Part shown: positions 25,992 through 35,495 of the stretch, one piece after another | How the letters are laid out: each line of letters starts with the position of its first letter | Numbering within the stretch: the stretch's first letter is position 1 | Source of the DNA: JAFKKS01 sp050187875 | GTDB lineage: Bacteria; Pseudomonadota; Alphaproteobacteria; Rhizobiales; Xanthobacteraceae | DNA length: 64,000 nt | Direction of reading: 5' to 3' | NCBI GenBank assembly: GCA_050187875.1 | Contig: JBFWXB010000006.1 | Location: 79,880-143,879 of the forward strand | Program-made: the position numbers and the translations under genes | The notes under the pieces: model-generated | Seen by the model: only the letters and a program-made list of their open reading frames with translations | Database searches by the model: none | Told to the model about the DNA's origin: nothing

Positions 25992-26477
25992 ATGCGTTGT
26001 CCGAGTTGCGCCAGCCTCGATACCCAGGTGAAGGACTCGCGTCCGACGGAGGATTCCTCCGCGATCCGCCGCCGTCGCGTCTGTCTGTCCTGCAATTTCC
26101 GATTCACCACGTTCGAGCGCGTGCAGCTGCGCGAGCTTACCGTGATCAAGCGCAACGGCCGGCGCGTGCCGTTTGATCGCGACAAGCTCATGCGCTCGCT
26201 GCAGATCGCGCTGCGCAAGCGGCCGGTCGATCCCGAGCGCATCGAGCAGGCGGTGTCGAAGATTGTGCGCGACCTCGAAAGCCTCGGCGAGAGCGAGATC
26301 ACCACCGAGACGATCGGCGAAACGATCATGGAGCAGCTGCGCGAGCTCGACGACGTCGCCTATGTCCGTTTTGCGTCCGTCTATCGCAACTTCCGCGAAG
26401 CGAAGGATTTCCGCGCCGTCCTCGGCGAACTGTCGGGCGATCCGGCGGCCGTGCCGGCGGAGCCGCGCAAAAGTTAG
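25992..26477 (+). CDS. nrdR: Transcriptional repressor NrdR
   Basis: NrdR senses ATP/dATP and represses ribonucleotide reductase genes. The 161-residue protein has a zinc ribbon using Cys3, Cys6, Cys31 and Cys34, followed by an ATP-cone domain (about 46-140) starting VIKRNGRRVPFDRDKLMRSL. It sits 3 bp after glyA and 4 bp before ribD, the usual order in this bacterial class. Confidence 0.97.
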   Translation: MRCPSCASLDTQVKDSRPTEDSSAIRRRRVCLSCNFRFTTFERVQLRELTVIKRNGRRVPFDRDKLMRSLQIALRKRPVDPERIEQAVSKIVRDLESLGESEITTETIGETIMEQLRELDDVAYVRFASVYRNFREAKDFRAVLGELSGDPAAVPAEPRKS

Positions 26478-26481
26478 TTAC

Positions 26482-27591
26482 GTGAGCGCGGACCGGCTTT
26501 CCGAAGATGCTCGTTTTATGAGGCTGGCGTTCGCGCTCGGGCGGCGCGGGCTTGGCCACACTTGGCCCAACCCCGCCGTCGGCGCAGTGCTGGTGAAGGA
26601 TGGCGTCGTCGTCGGGCGCGGTTCGACGCAGTGGGGCGGGCGGCCGCATGCGGAGGTCGAGGCTTTGCGCCATGCCGGCGCAGCCGCGCGCGGCGCGACG
26701 ATGTACGTCACGCTCGAGCCCTGTGCGCATCACGGAAAGACCCCGCCCTGCACCGACGCGATCGTAACCGCAGGTGTCGTGCGCGTCGTCGCGGCGATGG
26801 AAGATCCCAACCCTGAGGTCGCGGGCGGCGGTTTCCGGCGGTTGCGCGAGGCGGGCGTCGCTGTCGACTTAGGCTTGGGCGCCGACGAAGCGCGCCGCGA
26901 CCATGCCGGCCATATCCGCCGCATGCGGGACGGGCGGCCGCACGTGACGCTCAAGCTCGCGGTCTCCGCGGACGGGAAGGCCGGTTTCGCCGGACGGCTC
27001 CCGGCGGTGATCACGGGCGAGCTTTCGCGCACGCATGTGCACCGCCTGCGCGCTATGAACGATGCCATCCTCATCGGCATCGGCACGGCTCTCGCCGACG
27101 ATCCGACGCTGACGTGCCGGCTGCCGGGCATGGAGCAGTACTCACCGGTGCGCGTCGTTTTGGATGCGCATCTGCGCCTGCCGCTCACAAGCCGCCTCGT
27201 CGCAACGGCGCGCGAAACGCCGCTCTGGGTGATCGCAGGCGAGGACGCGCCGCGCGAGAACGAGGACGCGTTGCGCGCGCACGGCGCCGATGTGCTTCGC
27301 ATTCCCGCGCAGGAGGGCAGGGTCGATCTCGCGGCGCTCTTGAAGACGCTCGGCGAACGCGGCATCACCCGGCTGATGGTCGAGGGCGGTCCCATCGTCG
27401 CGGCGTCGTTTCTTGCCGCCGACCTCGTCGATGCGGCCATGGTTCTGCATGGCCCTGGCCGTATCGGCAACGATGGCATCGACGCGCTCGAGGGAATGCC
27501 GCTGTCGGCGATCGGCGCGCCGGCGTTGGTCTCGCAGGGGATCGAGCGCGTGGGCGACGACAAGATCGAAACGTTCGAGCGGGCGCATTGA
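26482..27591 (+). CDS. ribD: Bifunctional riboflavin biosynthesis deaminase/reductase RibD
   Basis: RibD deaminates 2,5-diamino-6-ribosylamino-pyrimidinone phosphate and reduces its ribosyl side chain. I choose the GTG at 26482, 4 bp after the nrdR stop (369 residues); an ATG at 26518 is possible but would trim the first helix of the deaminase. The deaminase domain has zinc ligands in HAEVEAL and EPCAHHGKTPPC. The reductase domain begins near residue 150 with HVTLKLAVSADGK and contains MVEGGPIVAASFL. Ribosome-binding sequence is weak, suggesting translational coupling to nrdR. Confidence 0.95.
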   Translation: MSADRLSEDARFMRLAFALGRRGLGHTWPNPAVGAVLVKDGVVVGRGSTQWGGRPHAEVEALRHAGAAARGATMYVTLEPCAHHGKTPPCTDAIVTAGVVRVVAAMEDPNPEVAGGGFRRLREAGVAVDLGLGADEARRDHAGHIRRMRDGRPHVTLKLAVSADGKAGFAGRLPAVITGELSRTHVHRLRAMNDAILIGIGTALADDPTLTCRLPGMEQYSPVRVVLDAHLRLPLTSRLVATARETPLWVIAGEDAPRENEDALRAHGADVLRIPAQEGRVDLAALLKTLGERGITRLMVEGGPIVAASFLAADLVDAAMVLHGPGRIGNDGIDALEGMPLSAIGAPALVSQGIERVGDDKIETFERAH

Positions 27592-27592
27592 G

Positions 27593-28210
27593 ATGTTCAC
27601 CGGGATCGTCACCGACATCGGCGAGCTGCTGAGCGTGGAGGAACGCGCGCAAGGCCTGCGCCGCTTCACCATCGGCTGCAGCTACGATCCCGACAGCATC
27701 GCCATCGGCGCGTCGATCGCCTGCTCGGGCCCGTGCCTCACGGTGGTTGAGCGCGGCATGCGCGGCAACCAGGCCTGGCTTGCGGTCGACGCCGCCGCCG
27801 AGACGCTGGCGGTCACGACGGCCGGCGCTTGGAAGAAAGGTGCCCGCCTCAACCTCGAACGGTCCCTGAAGATGGGCGACGAGCTCGGCGGCCACATGGT
27901 CAGCGGCCATGTCGACGGGATCGCCGAACTGACCGTGCGCGAGGACCTGCCGGACATGGCGCGGCTGACCTTTCGCGCCCCGGCGGCGCTTGCCCGCTTC
28001 ATCGCCCCGAAAGGCTCCGTCGCGCTCGATGGGGTCTCGCTTACGGTCAACACCGTCGCGGGTGACCTCTTTTCGGTTCTGATCATCCCCCACACGCTAG
28101 CGGTGACCACCTTCGGGGCGCTGCGCGTCGGCGATCGGCTCAATCTCGAGGTCGATCAGATGGCGCGCTATGCGATCCGCTGGCTGGAGACGCCCGACAC
28201 CTCCTCGTGA
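27593..28210 (+). CDS. ribE: Riboflavin synthase, alpha subunit
   Basis: The enzyme dismutates two 6,7-dimethyl-8-ribityllumazine molecules into riboflavin and a pyrimidine that is recycled by lumazine synthase. The 205-residue protein starts MFTGIVTDIG, the family hallmark, and contains two lumazine-binding repeats, marked by SLKMGDELGGHMVSGHVDG and GVSLTVNTVAGDLFSVLIIPHT. The ATG is one base after the ribD stop codon. Some databases call the gene ribC. Confidence 0.96.
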   Translation: MFTGIVTDIGELLSVEERAQGLRRFTIGCSYDPDSIAIGASIACSGPCLTVVERGMRGNQAWLAVDAAAETLAVTTAGAWKKGARLNLERSLKMGDELGGHMVSGHVDGIAELTVREDLPDMARLTFRAPAALARFIAPKGSVALDGVSLTVNTVAGDLFSVLIIPHTLAVTTFGALRVGDRLNLEVDQMARYAIRWLETPDTSS

Positions 28211-28234
28211 AGAGGGGCGGGCCCAATGCTCCGC

Positions 28235-28301
28235 TCGTCCCCGCGAAAGCGGGGACCCAGGAGCCAAGAACACTGGATTCCCGCTTTCGCGGGAATGAGC
28301 G
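28235..28301. repeat. Intergenic repeat with GCGAAAGC hairpins between ribE and ribH
   Basis: TCCCCGCGAAAGCGGGGACC and ATTCCCGCTTTCGCGGGAAT are two hairpins in tandem, 17 bp apart, and inverted relative to each other. It separates ribE from ribH by 184 bp, the only long gap in the glyA-thiL series. Related blocks occur at 13885-14008 and 35562-35656. Confidence 0.75.
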
Positions 28302-28394
28302 GAACGCGTGGCACGCATGCCGCTTCCTATCCAGTGCTCTTGCTTCGCAGCCAATCCCCTTGCTACTGACGCGCGGCATTAATGGAACACGGCA

Positions 28395-28901
28395 ATGGCG
28401 AAGGCGCGCAAAGGCGCAACGAAGGACCGCACGAGCGTGAAGGGCGCGCGCCTGCTCGTTGTCGAAGCGCGCTTCTACGACGACATCGCCGACCATCTGC
28501 TTGCCGGCGCGAAGCGTGCGCTGCGTGCGAATGGCGTGACCGCGGATGTCGTCACCGTGCCCGGCGCGCTGGAAATCCCCGCAGCCATCGTCATCGCCCA
28601 GAACGCAGCCTCGGACCGCGGCGAGCCTTATGATGGCGCGGTTGCGCTCGGCTGCGTCATTCGCGGCGAGACGAGCCACTACGACATCGTCGCCGGAGAA
28701 TCCGCGCGCGCGCTGATGGACCTCTCGGTCGCTTACGCATTCCCCGTCGGCAACGGCATTCTCACCGTCGACACCGACGCGCAGGCGCTGCAGCGCGCGC
28801 GGCCGACGCGCGATGACAAAGGCGGCGGCGCGGTCGAGGCGGCGCTCGCGCTGGTGCGGCTGAAACGGCGCGTTGCGCGCGCCGGGAAATCGCAGCGATG
28901 A
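28395..28901 (+). CDS. ribH: 6,7-dimethyl-8-ribityllumazine synthase
   Basis: RibH condenses the pyrimidine from RibD chemistry with a four-carbon unit to give lumazine, the substrate of riboflavin synthase. The 168-residue protein shows GALEIPAAIVIA, GCVIRGETSHYDIVAGESARALMDL and VGNGILTVDTDAQAL. It overlaps nusB by 4 bp (ATGA), so translation of the two is coupled. Confidence 0.96.
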   Translation: MAKARKGATKDRTSVKGARLLVVEARFYDDIADHLLAGAKRALRANGVTADVVTVPGALEIPAAIVIAQNAASDRGEPYDGAVALGCVIRGETSHYDIVAGESARALMDLSVAYAFPVGNGILTVDTDAQALQRARPTRDDKGGGAVEAALALVRLKRRVARAGKSQR

Positions 28902-29404
28902 GCACGCCCGCGCCAAAAGGTGACGGCGAGCGCAAGGCGAACCGGCGCGGCGCGGCTCGGCTCGCTGCGGTGCAGGCGCTCTATCAGATGGACGTCGCCG
29001 CCAAAGGCCTCAACGAGATCTTCGCCGAGTTCGAAAGCCATTGGATGGGGCGGGAGGTCGAAGGTTCGCAATACCGTCCGGCGGAAGCAGCGTTCTTCCG
29101 CGACGTCGTCGGCGGCGTTCTGCGCGAGCAGCGCGATCTTGATCCGATGATCGACGCGGCGCTCGCCGGCGGCTGGCCGCTCAAACGCGTCGAGGCGCTG
29201 CTGCGCGCGTTGCTGCGCGCCGGTGTCTACGAGCTCAAGCACCGCGGCGACGTACCGGCCCGCGTCGTCATCTCCGAATATGTCGACGTCGCACACGCGT
29301 TTCTCGACCGCGACGAGACGGGGATGGTCAACGCGGTTCTGCAGGAGCTTGGCCGGCGTCTACGCGGTGACGAATTCGACGCGGCGCGCGGACGCTCGTC
29401 GTGA
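28898..29404 (+). CDS. nusB: Transcription antitermination protein NusB
   Basis: NusB pairs with NusE (S10) on boxA RNA to promote rRNA antitermination. The all-helical 168-residue protein contains ARLAAVQALYQMDVAAKG near the start and VPARVVISEYVDVAHAF and VNAVLQELGRRLR in the second half. The first 15 residues are a charged extension. It overlaps both neighbours by 4 bp. Confidence 0.96.
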   Translation: MSTPAPKGDGERKANRRGAARLAAVQALYQMDVAAKGLNEIFAEFESHWMGREVEGSQYRPAEAAFFRDVVGGVLREQRDLDPMIDAALAGGWPLKRVEALLRALLRAGVYELKHRGDVPARVVISEYVDVAHAFLDRDETGMVNAVLQELGRRLRGDEFDAARGRSS

Positions 29405-30405
29405 CGCGGCGTTCGCCTGCGTCCCTGTCTGGTGAGGATCGTCTGATTGCGCGGCATTTCGCGCCGCTTGCGACGCATCGCGGCGCGCTCAAGCTCACCG
29501 ATGATGCGGCTTTCATTGCGCCGCCTGCGGGGCATGAACTCGTCGTCACGGTCGACGCGCTGATCGCGGGCGTGCATTTCTTTCCCGACGATCCGGCGGA
29601 TCTGATCGCGCGAAAGGCGTTGCGCGTGAATCTCTCCGATCTCGCGGCCAAGGGTGCGACGCCGGAAGGGTTTCTGGTTGCGCTCGGTCTTCCGAAAGGG
29701 ATCGACGACGCCTGGATCGCGCGCTTTGCCAAGGGGCTTGCGGCGGACGCAAAGGAATTCCGCTGCCCGCTTCTCGGCGGCGATAGTGTGCGCTCGCCGG
29801 AGCGGGTCATGGTCTCGGTGACGGCCTTCGGTTCGCTTCCGCGCGGCACGATGGTGCGCCGGCAGGGCGCAAGGCCCGGCGACATCGTCTTTGTCACCGG
29901 CACCGTCGGCGACGGCGCATTGGGACTGATGGTGCGCAAAGGTGAGGCAACGCGGTGGGGGCTGTCGCGCGCCGCCGCGCGGCACCTGACGCAACGCTAC
30001 CTCCTTCCGCAGCCGCGCAATGCCATCGCCGAGACTCTGCGCCGCCATGCGAGCGCCGCGATGGATGTCTCCGACGGGCTCGCCGGCGACCTCGCCAAGC
30101 TCTGTCGCGTCTCGGGCGCTTCGGCTGAAATCCAGGTCGCCGACATTCCGCTTTCGCCGGCGGCCAAGAGCACCTTGCGAGCCGAGCCGTCGCTGCAGCC
30201 GCGCATTCTCGGCGGCGGCGACGATTACGAGATCGTCTGCGCTGTGCCGCCGCGGCGCGCGAGCGCGTTCCTCGCGCAAGCGCGAAAGGCCGGGGTGCGC
30301 GTGAGCGGCATCGGCCGCATCGTGAAAGGAAGCGCCCCGCCGCGCTTCCTCGATGCGCATGGCGCGGCGGTCGCGCTCAAGGCCGCGTCATTCAGTCATT
30401 TCTGA
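29401..30405 (+). CDS. thiL: Thiamine-monophosphate kinase
   Basis: ThiL phosphorylates thiamine monophosphate to the active pyrophosphate using ATP. The GTG start overlaps the nusB stop (GTGA). The 334-residue protein has the PurM-like nucleotide/Mg2+ motifs LTDDAAFI, VDALIAGVHF, LLGGDSVRSP, MDVSDGLAGDLAKL and LGGGDDYEIV. It is a normal length for the family. Confidence 0.95.
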   Translation: MTRRSPASLSGEDRLIARHFAPLATHRGALKLTDDAAFIAPPAGHELVVTVDALIAGVHFFPDDPADLIARKALRVNLSDLAAKGATPEGFLVALGLPKGIDDAWIARFAKGLAADAKEFRCPLLGGDSVRSPERVMVSVTAFGSLPRGTMVRRQGARPGDIVFVTGTVGDGALGLMVRKGEATRWGLSRAAARHLTQRYLLPQPRNAIAETLRRHASAAMDVSDGLAGDLAKLCRVSGASAEIQVADIPLSPAAKSTLRAEPSLQPRILGGGDDYEIVCAVPPRRASAFLAQARKAGVRVSGIGRIVKGSAPPRFLDAHGAAVALKAASFSHF

Positions 30406-30425
30406 CACGGCGAGGGAAGGGGCCG

Positions 30426-31685
30426 ATGGCCGAGACGACGAAGCCGAAAGAGACATTGTCGTGGGGCAGTGCGAGCCGCGCTCGCCCGGATGTGCTCAAG
30501 CGCAAATTCCCGACGCTCGCGGACCTGCGGCTTGCAGCGCGCCGCCGTGTGCCGCGTTTCGCCTTCGATTATGTCGACGGCGGCGTCGGCGCCGAAGAGA
30601 TCGGGGCGAAGCTCAACACATCGGCGCTCGACGCGGTCGAGATCGTGCCGCGCTACGGCGTTGCCAATGCGCCGGTCTCCGCTGAGGTCGAGATCTTCGG
30701 GCAGCGTTACAACGCACCGATCGGCATCGCGCCGATGGGCCTGCCGAGCCTGATCTGGCCGGGCGGCGAGGCGCACTTCGCGCGCGCCGCGCAGGCCGGC
30801 CGCGTGCCGTTCACGCTCAGCACGTCGGCGGGCATGTCGATCGAGGACGTCGCGAAATTCGCGCCCGACGTCTTCTGGTTCCAGCTCTACCGCATCCCGC
30901 GCGACGACCTGCGCATCAATTTCGACATGGCGCGTCGTGCCGCCGATGCGGGTGCGCGCGTGCTCGTGCTCACGCTCGACGTTCCCTCGCGCAGCAAGCG
31001 GCCGCGCGAATTGCGCAACAGCATGGTCATTCCCTTCCGGCCGACCTTGCGCACGATTTTCGACGTCGCGACGTCCCCGGGCTGGCTCGCAAGCCTCATG
31101 CAATACGGCCAGCCGAACTTTGCGAACTGGCCGCCTTACGCCGCACCCGGCGCCAGCAAGAACGAAGTCTCGCTCTACGTCCGCCAGTCGATCGAAGGCG
31201 CGTTCTCGTGGGAGGAGGTCGCGCGCCTGCGCGAGACCTGGCGCGGCCCGCTCGTCGTCAAGGGGATCATGCATCCCGACGACGCCGAGACGGCGGTGTC
31301 GCTTGGCGTCGACGGCATCCAGGTCTCGAACCATGGCGGGCGCCAGTTCGAGGCGGCGCCGGCCTCGATCGACGTGCTCCCGGCGATCCGTGATGCGGTG
31401 GCCGGCAAGGCGGAGATTCTCTTCGATGGCGGCATCCGCAGCGGCATGGACGTGCTCCGCGCCGCCGCCCTCGGCGCGAAGATGACCTTCGCCGGGCGCG
31501 CCTTCATGTACGGGCTCGGCGCGCTGGGCGGGGAAGGCGCCGACTACACGGTCGCGTTCTTCGAAGATGAGATCAATGTGGCGCTGCGCCAATGCGGCAT
31601 CGCCTCATTCGCCGAGGCGCAGGGGCTTACGGTGCGCCATCCGGGCGCTTTCCCCTTCGAGCGCCTGCGCCGCAATACGGCCTGA
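30426..31685 (+). CDS. FMN-dependent alpha-hydroxy-acid oxidase/dehydrogenase (LldD family)
   Basis: Family members oxidise L-lactate, glycolate, mandelate or similar 2-hydroxy acids with bound FMN. The 419-residue protein starts 20 bp after thiL. Conserved features are the FMN barrel start YNAPIGIAPMG, active-site Tyr in FQLYRIPRDD, the segment LDVPSRSKRPRELRNSM, catalytic His/Arg in VSNHGGRQFEAAP, and phosphate loop FDGGIRSGMDVLRAAALGA. The exact substrate cannot be told. Its place directly after the riboflavin genes, which supply FMN, is suggestive but may be chance. It lacks an obvious membrane segment. Confidence 0.88.
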   Translation: MAETTKPKETLSWGSASRARPDVLKRKFPTLADLRLAARRRVPRFAFDYVDGGVGAEEIGAKLNTSALDAVEIVPRYGVANAPVSAEVEIFGQRYNAPIGIAPMGLPSLIWPGGEAHFARAAQAGRVPFTLSTSAGMSIEDVAKFAPDVFWFQLYRIPRDDLRINFDMARRAADAGARVLVLTLDVPSRSKRPRELRNSMVIPFRPTLRTIFDVATSPGWLASLMQYGQPNFANWPPYAAPGASKNEVSLYVRQSIEGAFSWEEVARLRETWRGPLVVKGIMHPDDAETAVSLGVDGIQVSNHGGRQFEAAPASIDVLPAIRDAVAGKAEILFDGGIRSGMDVLRAAALGAKMTFAGRAFMYGLGALGGEGADYTVAFFEDEINVALRQCGIASFAEAQGLTVRHPGAFPFERLRRNTA

Positions 31686-31712
31686 CGCTCATTGAGCGCC
31701 GCGGGCGTTCTT

Positions 31713-31822
31713 CACCTCTCCCGTGGGGAGAGGTCGGCGCACGGAGTGCGCCGGGTGAGGGCGTACAGCCTATCGAAGAACTGAGCCCCCTCACCCGAAC
31801 CCTCTCCCCGACGGGGAGAGGG
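31713..31822. repeat. Intergenic repeat, ACCTCTCCC type
   Basis: The left block CACCTCTCCCGTGGGGAGAG is followed by GGTCGGCGCACGGAGTGCGC, then GGGTGAGGGCG. The right block is CCCCCTCACCCGAACCCTCT, then CCCCGACGGGGAGAGGG. It belongs to the same family as 17183-17287, and both copies share GGGTGAGGGCGTAC in the middle. Confidence 0.8.
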
Positions 31823-31910
31823 AGCGCAACGCATTGCCGTTCTGCGCTCGCGCCTCTGGCGCCATAGCGATCCAGCGGCTATTGATCCGCGCTCTCGTCG
31901 CCGGATTCCC

Positions 31911-33134
31911 ATGTCCTCCATTGCCGAACCCATGAGCGGCCACGTTGCCGACGATCGCCTCGCGCGCCGCAACGCGGTGGTGCTTGCCGTGGCGCAGGCT
32001 CTGGCGGGCGGCAACAGCACGGTCCTGTTCGCGACGGCGAGCATCCTCGGCGCGAGCCTCGCGCCCGACGCGTCGCTCGCGACATTGCCGATCAGCGTCT
32101 ACGTCGTCGGGTTGTGGTGCGGCACCTTGCCGAACGGCATGCTGACGCGGCGCTTTGGCCGCCGCACGGCCTATCAGACTGGCACGGCCTGGGGTGTCCT
32201 CACCGGCCTCATCTGCTGCGTCGCGACGCTGCAAGGCTCGTTCACGCTGCTCTGCCTCGGCGCCTTCTTTTCCGGCCTCTATGCGGCCGCGCATCAGGCC
32301 TATCGCTTCGGCGCGGCGGATACCGCGAGCGATGCCTTCCGCCCCAAGGCGATCTCGTGGGTGTTGACCGGCGGCGTCTTCGCCGGCCTGATCGGCCCGC
32401 AGCTCGTGATCTTCACCAAGGAGCTGTGGGCGCCGTATCTCTTCGCCGCCAGCTATCTCGGCCAGGCGGCGCTCGCTTTCCTCTCGGCGATCGTCTTGAC
32501 GCGATTTCGCGCCGCTCCGGTGAAAGTCTCGGCCGCGGCAACGCCACCAGGCCGGCCGATCACGGCGATCCTGCGCCAGCCGCGCTTCCTCGTCGCCGTG
32601 GTTTGCGGCGTCGCGAGCTTCGGCATCATGAACTTCATGATGACGGCGGCGCCGCTCGCAATGGTGATGTGCCAGCATTCGGTCTCGGACGCGGCGCTCG
32701 GTATCCAGTGGCATGTGATCGGGATGTATGCGCCGAGCTTCATCACCGGCTCGCTGATCGTGCGCTTCGGCGTCGAGCGCGTGATCGGCGTCGGGCTTGT
32801 GCTCATCTTCGCGTCGGGGATCGTCGGGCTCGCCGGCATCACCGTCGGGCATTTCTGGGTGGCGCTCACCCTTCTCGGCGTCGGCTGGAACTTCGGCTTC
32901 ATCGGCGCGACCGCCATGGTCACCCAGTGCCATCGCCCGCACGAGCGTGCGACGGTACAATCCTTCAACGACTTCCTGGTGTTCGGCACCATGGCGATCG
33001 CCTCGTTCTCGTCGGGCTCGCTGCTCGCGCATTTCGGCTGGACGGCGGTGAACCTCGTGGTCCTGCCCGTCATGGTGATCGCGGGCGGCCTGCTGCTCCT
33101 TTTGGCGATCCGCGAGCCGATTCGCGCCGCTTGA
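31911..33134 (+). CDS. MFS transporter, substrate unknown
   Basis: The 407-residue inner-membrane protein has about 12 hydrophobic helices. The MFS motif A is present in degenerate form after TM2 (GMLTRRFGRRTAYQTG). TM5 and TM6 carry VLTGGVFAGLIGPQLVIF. A cytoplasmic loop near residues 190-215 links the two six-helix halves. No neighbouring gene points to a substrate. It ends 207 bp before hppA; that gap has no gene and no clear terminator. Confidence 0.85.
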   Translation: MSSIAEPMSGHVADDRLARRNAVVLAVAQALAGGNSTVLFATASILGASLAPDASLATLPISVYVVGLWCGTLPNGMLTRRFGRRTAYQTGTAWGVLTGLICCVATLQGSFTLLCLGAFFSGLYAAAHQAYRFGAADTASDAFRPKAISWVLTGGVFAGLIGPQLVIFTKELWAPYLFAASYLGQAALAFLSAIVLTRFRAAPVKVSAAATPPGRPITAILRQPRFLVAVVCGVASFGIMNFMMTAAPLAMVMCQHSVSDAALGIQWHVIGMYAPSFITGSLIVRFGVERVIGVGLVLIFASGIVGLAGITVGHFWVALTLLGVGWNFGFIGATAMVTQCHRPHERATVQSFNDFLVFGTMAIASFSSGSLLAHFGWTAVNLVVLPVMVIAGGLLLLLAIREPIRAA

Positions 33135-33341
33135 GACTTTCGGCCTAGAAAATCTGCGCCCACGGCCCGAAAACGCCAGAAAAGTGGCAAAATCCCTCGT
33201 TGCGTCGCGAAAGCGTTTTTGGCAATGTCCGCGCGCTTCCGACAGGGGCGCAGGACTGACGGCGGCGGCCGGAACACGCAAAATCCGGGACCCGCGACGC
33301 ATTCCATGTGCGGTCGTCGAGAACACATTTAAGGGGCTTCA

Positions 33342-35474
33342 ATGACAGCTTTGTGGGCCATCATCGCCTGTGGCGCGCTTTCGATCGTCTACGGCATCTG
33401 GGCGATCCAATCCGTGATGTCGTCCGATGCCGGCACGCAGCGCATGCAAGAGATTGCCGCGGCGATCGCCGAAGGCGCGCAGGCCTATCTGAAGCGTCAG
33501 TACATGACGATCGCCGGCGTCGGCGTGGTGATCTTCATCGCCATCTTCTTCCTGCTCGGCGCTCCCGTGGCGGTCGGGTTCCTCATTGGCGCGATCCTTT
33601 CGGGAGTCGCCGGCTTCATCGGCATGAACGTCTCGGTGCGCGCCAATGTGCGCACGGCGCAGGCGGCCTCGAAGTCGCTCGCGGCCGGCCTCGACATCTC
33701 CTTCAAGGCGGGCGCCGTCACCGGCATGCTGGTGGCGGGCCTCGCGCTCCTCGGCGTCGCCGTCTACTACGCGATCCTCACCCACATGATGGGCCATGCG
33801 CCGAACGATCGCGTCGTCATCGATGCGCTCGTCGCGCTTGGCTTCGGCGCTTCGCTGATTTCGATCTTCGCGCGATTGGGTGGCGGCATCTTCACCAAGG
33901 GCGCCGACGTCGGCGCGGACCTCGTCGGCAAGGTGGAAGCCGGCATCCCCGAGGATGATCCGCGCAACCCCGCGACCATCGCCGACAACGTGGGCGACAA
34001 TGTCGGCGACTGCGCCGGCATGGCGGCTGACTTGTTCGAGACCTATGCGGTGACTGTCGTCGCCACCATGGTGCTCGGCGCGATCTTCTTCGTCGGCCAG
34101 CCGATCCTCGCCTCGGCGATGCTTTATCCGCTCGGCATCTGCGCCGCCTGCATTGTGACATCAATCGTCGGCACCTTCTTCGTGAAGCTCGGCGCCAACG
34201 GCTCGATCATGGGCGCGCTCTATAAGGGCCTCATCGTCGGCGGCCTGCTGTCCATTGTCGGCCTCGCCATTGCGACGCATGCGCTTCTCGGCTGGGGCGC
34301 GATCGGCACGGCCAACGGCGTGACGCTCACCGGCCGCAATCTCTTCATCTGCGGCATCATCGGCCTCGTCGTCACCGGCCTGATCGTGTGGATCACCGAG
34401 TACTACACCGGCACGGGCAAGCGGCCCGTCGTCTCGATCGCGCAGGCGTCGGTGACCGGCCACGGTACGAACGTCATCCAGGGCCTTGCGGTGTCGCTCG
34501 AGTCGACGGCGCTTCCGGCGCTGGTGATCGTTGCCGGCATCATCATCACCTATCAGCTCGGCGGCCTCTTCGGCACGGCGATCGCCGTGACCACGATGCT
34601 CGGCCTCGCCGGCATCATCGTTGCGCTCGACGCCTTCGGTCCGGTGACGGACAACGCCGGCGGCATCGCCGAGATGTCGGGCCTTCCGAAAGAGGTGCGT
34701 CAGTCGACCGACGCGCTCGACGCGGTTGGCAACACGACGAAGGCGGTCACCAAAGGCTACGCCATCGGCTCCGCCGGCCTCGGCGCGCTGGTGCTGTTCG
34801 CGGCCTACACGAACGACATCAACGCCTTCATCAAGAGCGGCGCGCCGTACTTCAAGGATGTCGGCGCGGTCTCCTTCGACCTCTCGAATCCGTATGTCGT
34901 CGCCGGCCTGATCTTCGGCGGCCTCATCCCGTATCTCTTCGGCGGCATCGCCATGACCGCCGTCGGCCGCGCCGCGGGGTCGGTGGTGCAGGAGGTGCGC
35001 CGGCAGTTCCGTGAGAAGCCGGGCATCATGGAAGGCAAGGATCGCCCCGACTACGGCCGCGCGGTCGACATGCTCACGCGCGCCGCGATCAAGGAGATGA
35101 TCGTGCCGTCGCTCCTGCCGGTGCTGGCGCCGATCGTCGTCTACTTCGGCGTTCTCGCGATCTCGGGCTCGAAGGCGAACGCCTTCGCTGCGCTCGGCGC
35201 TTCGCTCCTCGGCGTGATCGTCAACGGCCTGTTCGTCGCGGTCTCGATGACCTCCGGCGGCGGCGCCTGGGACAACGCCAAGAAGTCGTTCGAGGACGGC
35301 TTCACCGATAAGGACGGCGTGACGCATCAGAAGGGCGGCGAAGCTCACAAGGCTTCCGTCACCGGCGACACCGTCGGCGACCCCTACAAGGACACGGCAG
35401 GCCCCGCGGTGAACCCGGCGATCAAGATCACCAACATCGTCGCCTTGCTGTTGCTCGCGATCCTCGCGCACTGA
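33342..35474 (+). CDS. hppA: Proton-pumping membrane pyrophosphatase, K+-independent type
   Basis: HppA couples hydrolysis of cytoplasmic pyrophosphate to proton export across the inner membrane. The 710-residue protein has about 16 helices. The substrate site is seen in DVGADLVGKVEAGIPEDDPRNPA with DNVGDNVGDCAGMAADLFE, and later DAFGPVTDNAGGIAEM. Lys467 in VGNTTKAVTKGYAIG is the residue that replaces the alanine of K+-dependent enzymes, so this is a K+-independent pump. A long downstream segment with SMTSGGGAWDNAKKSFEDG completes the site. AAGGGG precedes the ATG, and a strong terminator follows. Confidence 0.97.
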   Translation: MTALWAIIACGALSIVYGIWAIQSVMSSDAGTQRMQEIAAAIAEGAQAYLKRQYMTIAGVGVVIFIAIFFLLGAPVAVGFLIGAILSGVAGFIGMNVSVRANVRTAQAASKSLAAGLDISFKAGAVTGMLVAGLALLGVAVYYAILTHMMGHAPNDRVVIDALVALGFGASLISIFARLGGGIFTKGADVGADLVGKVEAGIPEDDPRNPATIADNVGDNVGDCAGMAADLFETYAVTVVATMVLGAIFFVGQPILASAMLYPLGICAACIVTSIVGTFFVKLGANGSIMGALYKGLIVGGLLSIVGLAIATHALLGWGAIGTANGVTLTGRNLFICGIIGLVVTGLIVWITEYYTGTGKRPVVSIAQASVTGHGTNVIQGLAVSLESTALPALVIVAGIIITYQLGGLFGTAIAVTTMLGLAGIIVALDAFGPVTDNAGGIAEMSGLPKEVRQSTDALDAVGNTTKAVTKGYAIGSAGLGALVLFAAYTNDINAFIKSGAPYFKDVGAVSFDLSNPYVVAGLIFGGLIPYLFGGIAMTAVGRAAGSVVQEVRRQFREKPGIMEGKDRPDYGRAVDMLTRAAIKEMIVPSLLPVLAPIVVYFGVLAISGSKANAFAALGASLLGVIVNGLFVAVSMTSGGGAWDNAKKSFEDGFTDKDGVTHQKGGEAHKASVTGDTVGDPYKDTAGPAVNPAIKITNIVALLLLAILAH

Positions 35475-35495
35475 CGCGCGAGGCACTTCTAAGAC

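Noticed and set aside
26300..26520. FMN riboswitch upstream of ribD
   Set aside because: ribD starts 4 bp after nrdR inside a gene series, with no room or conserved structure for a riboswitch.
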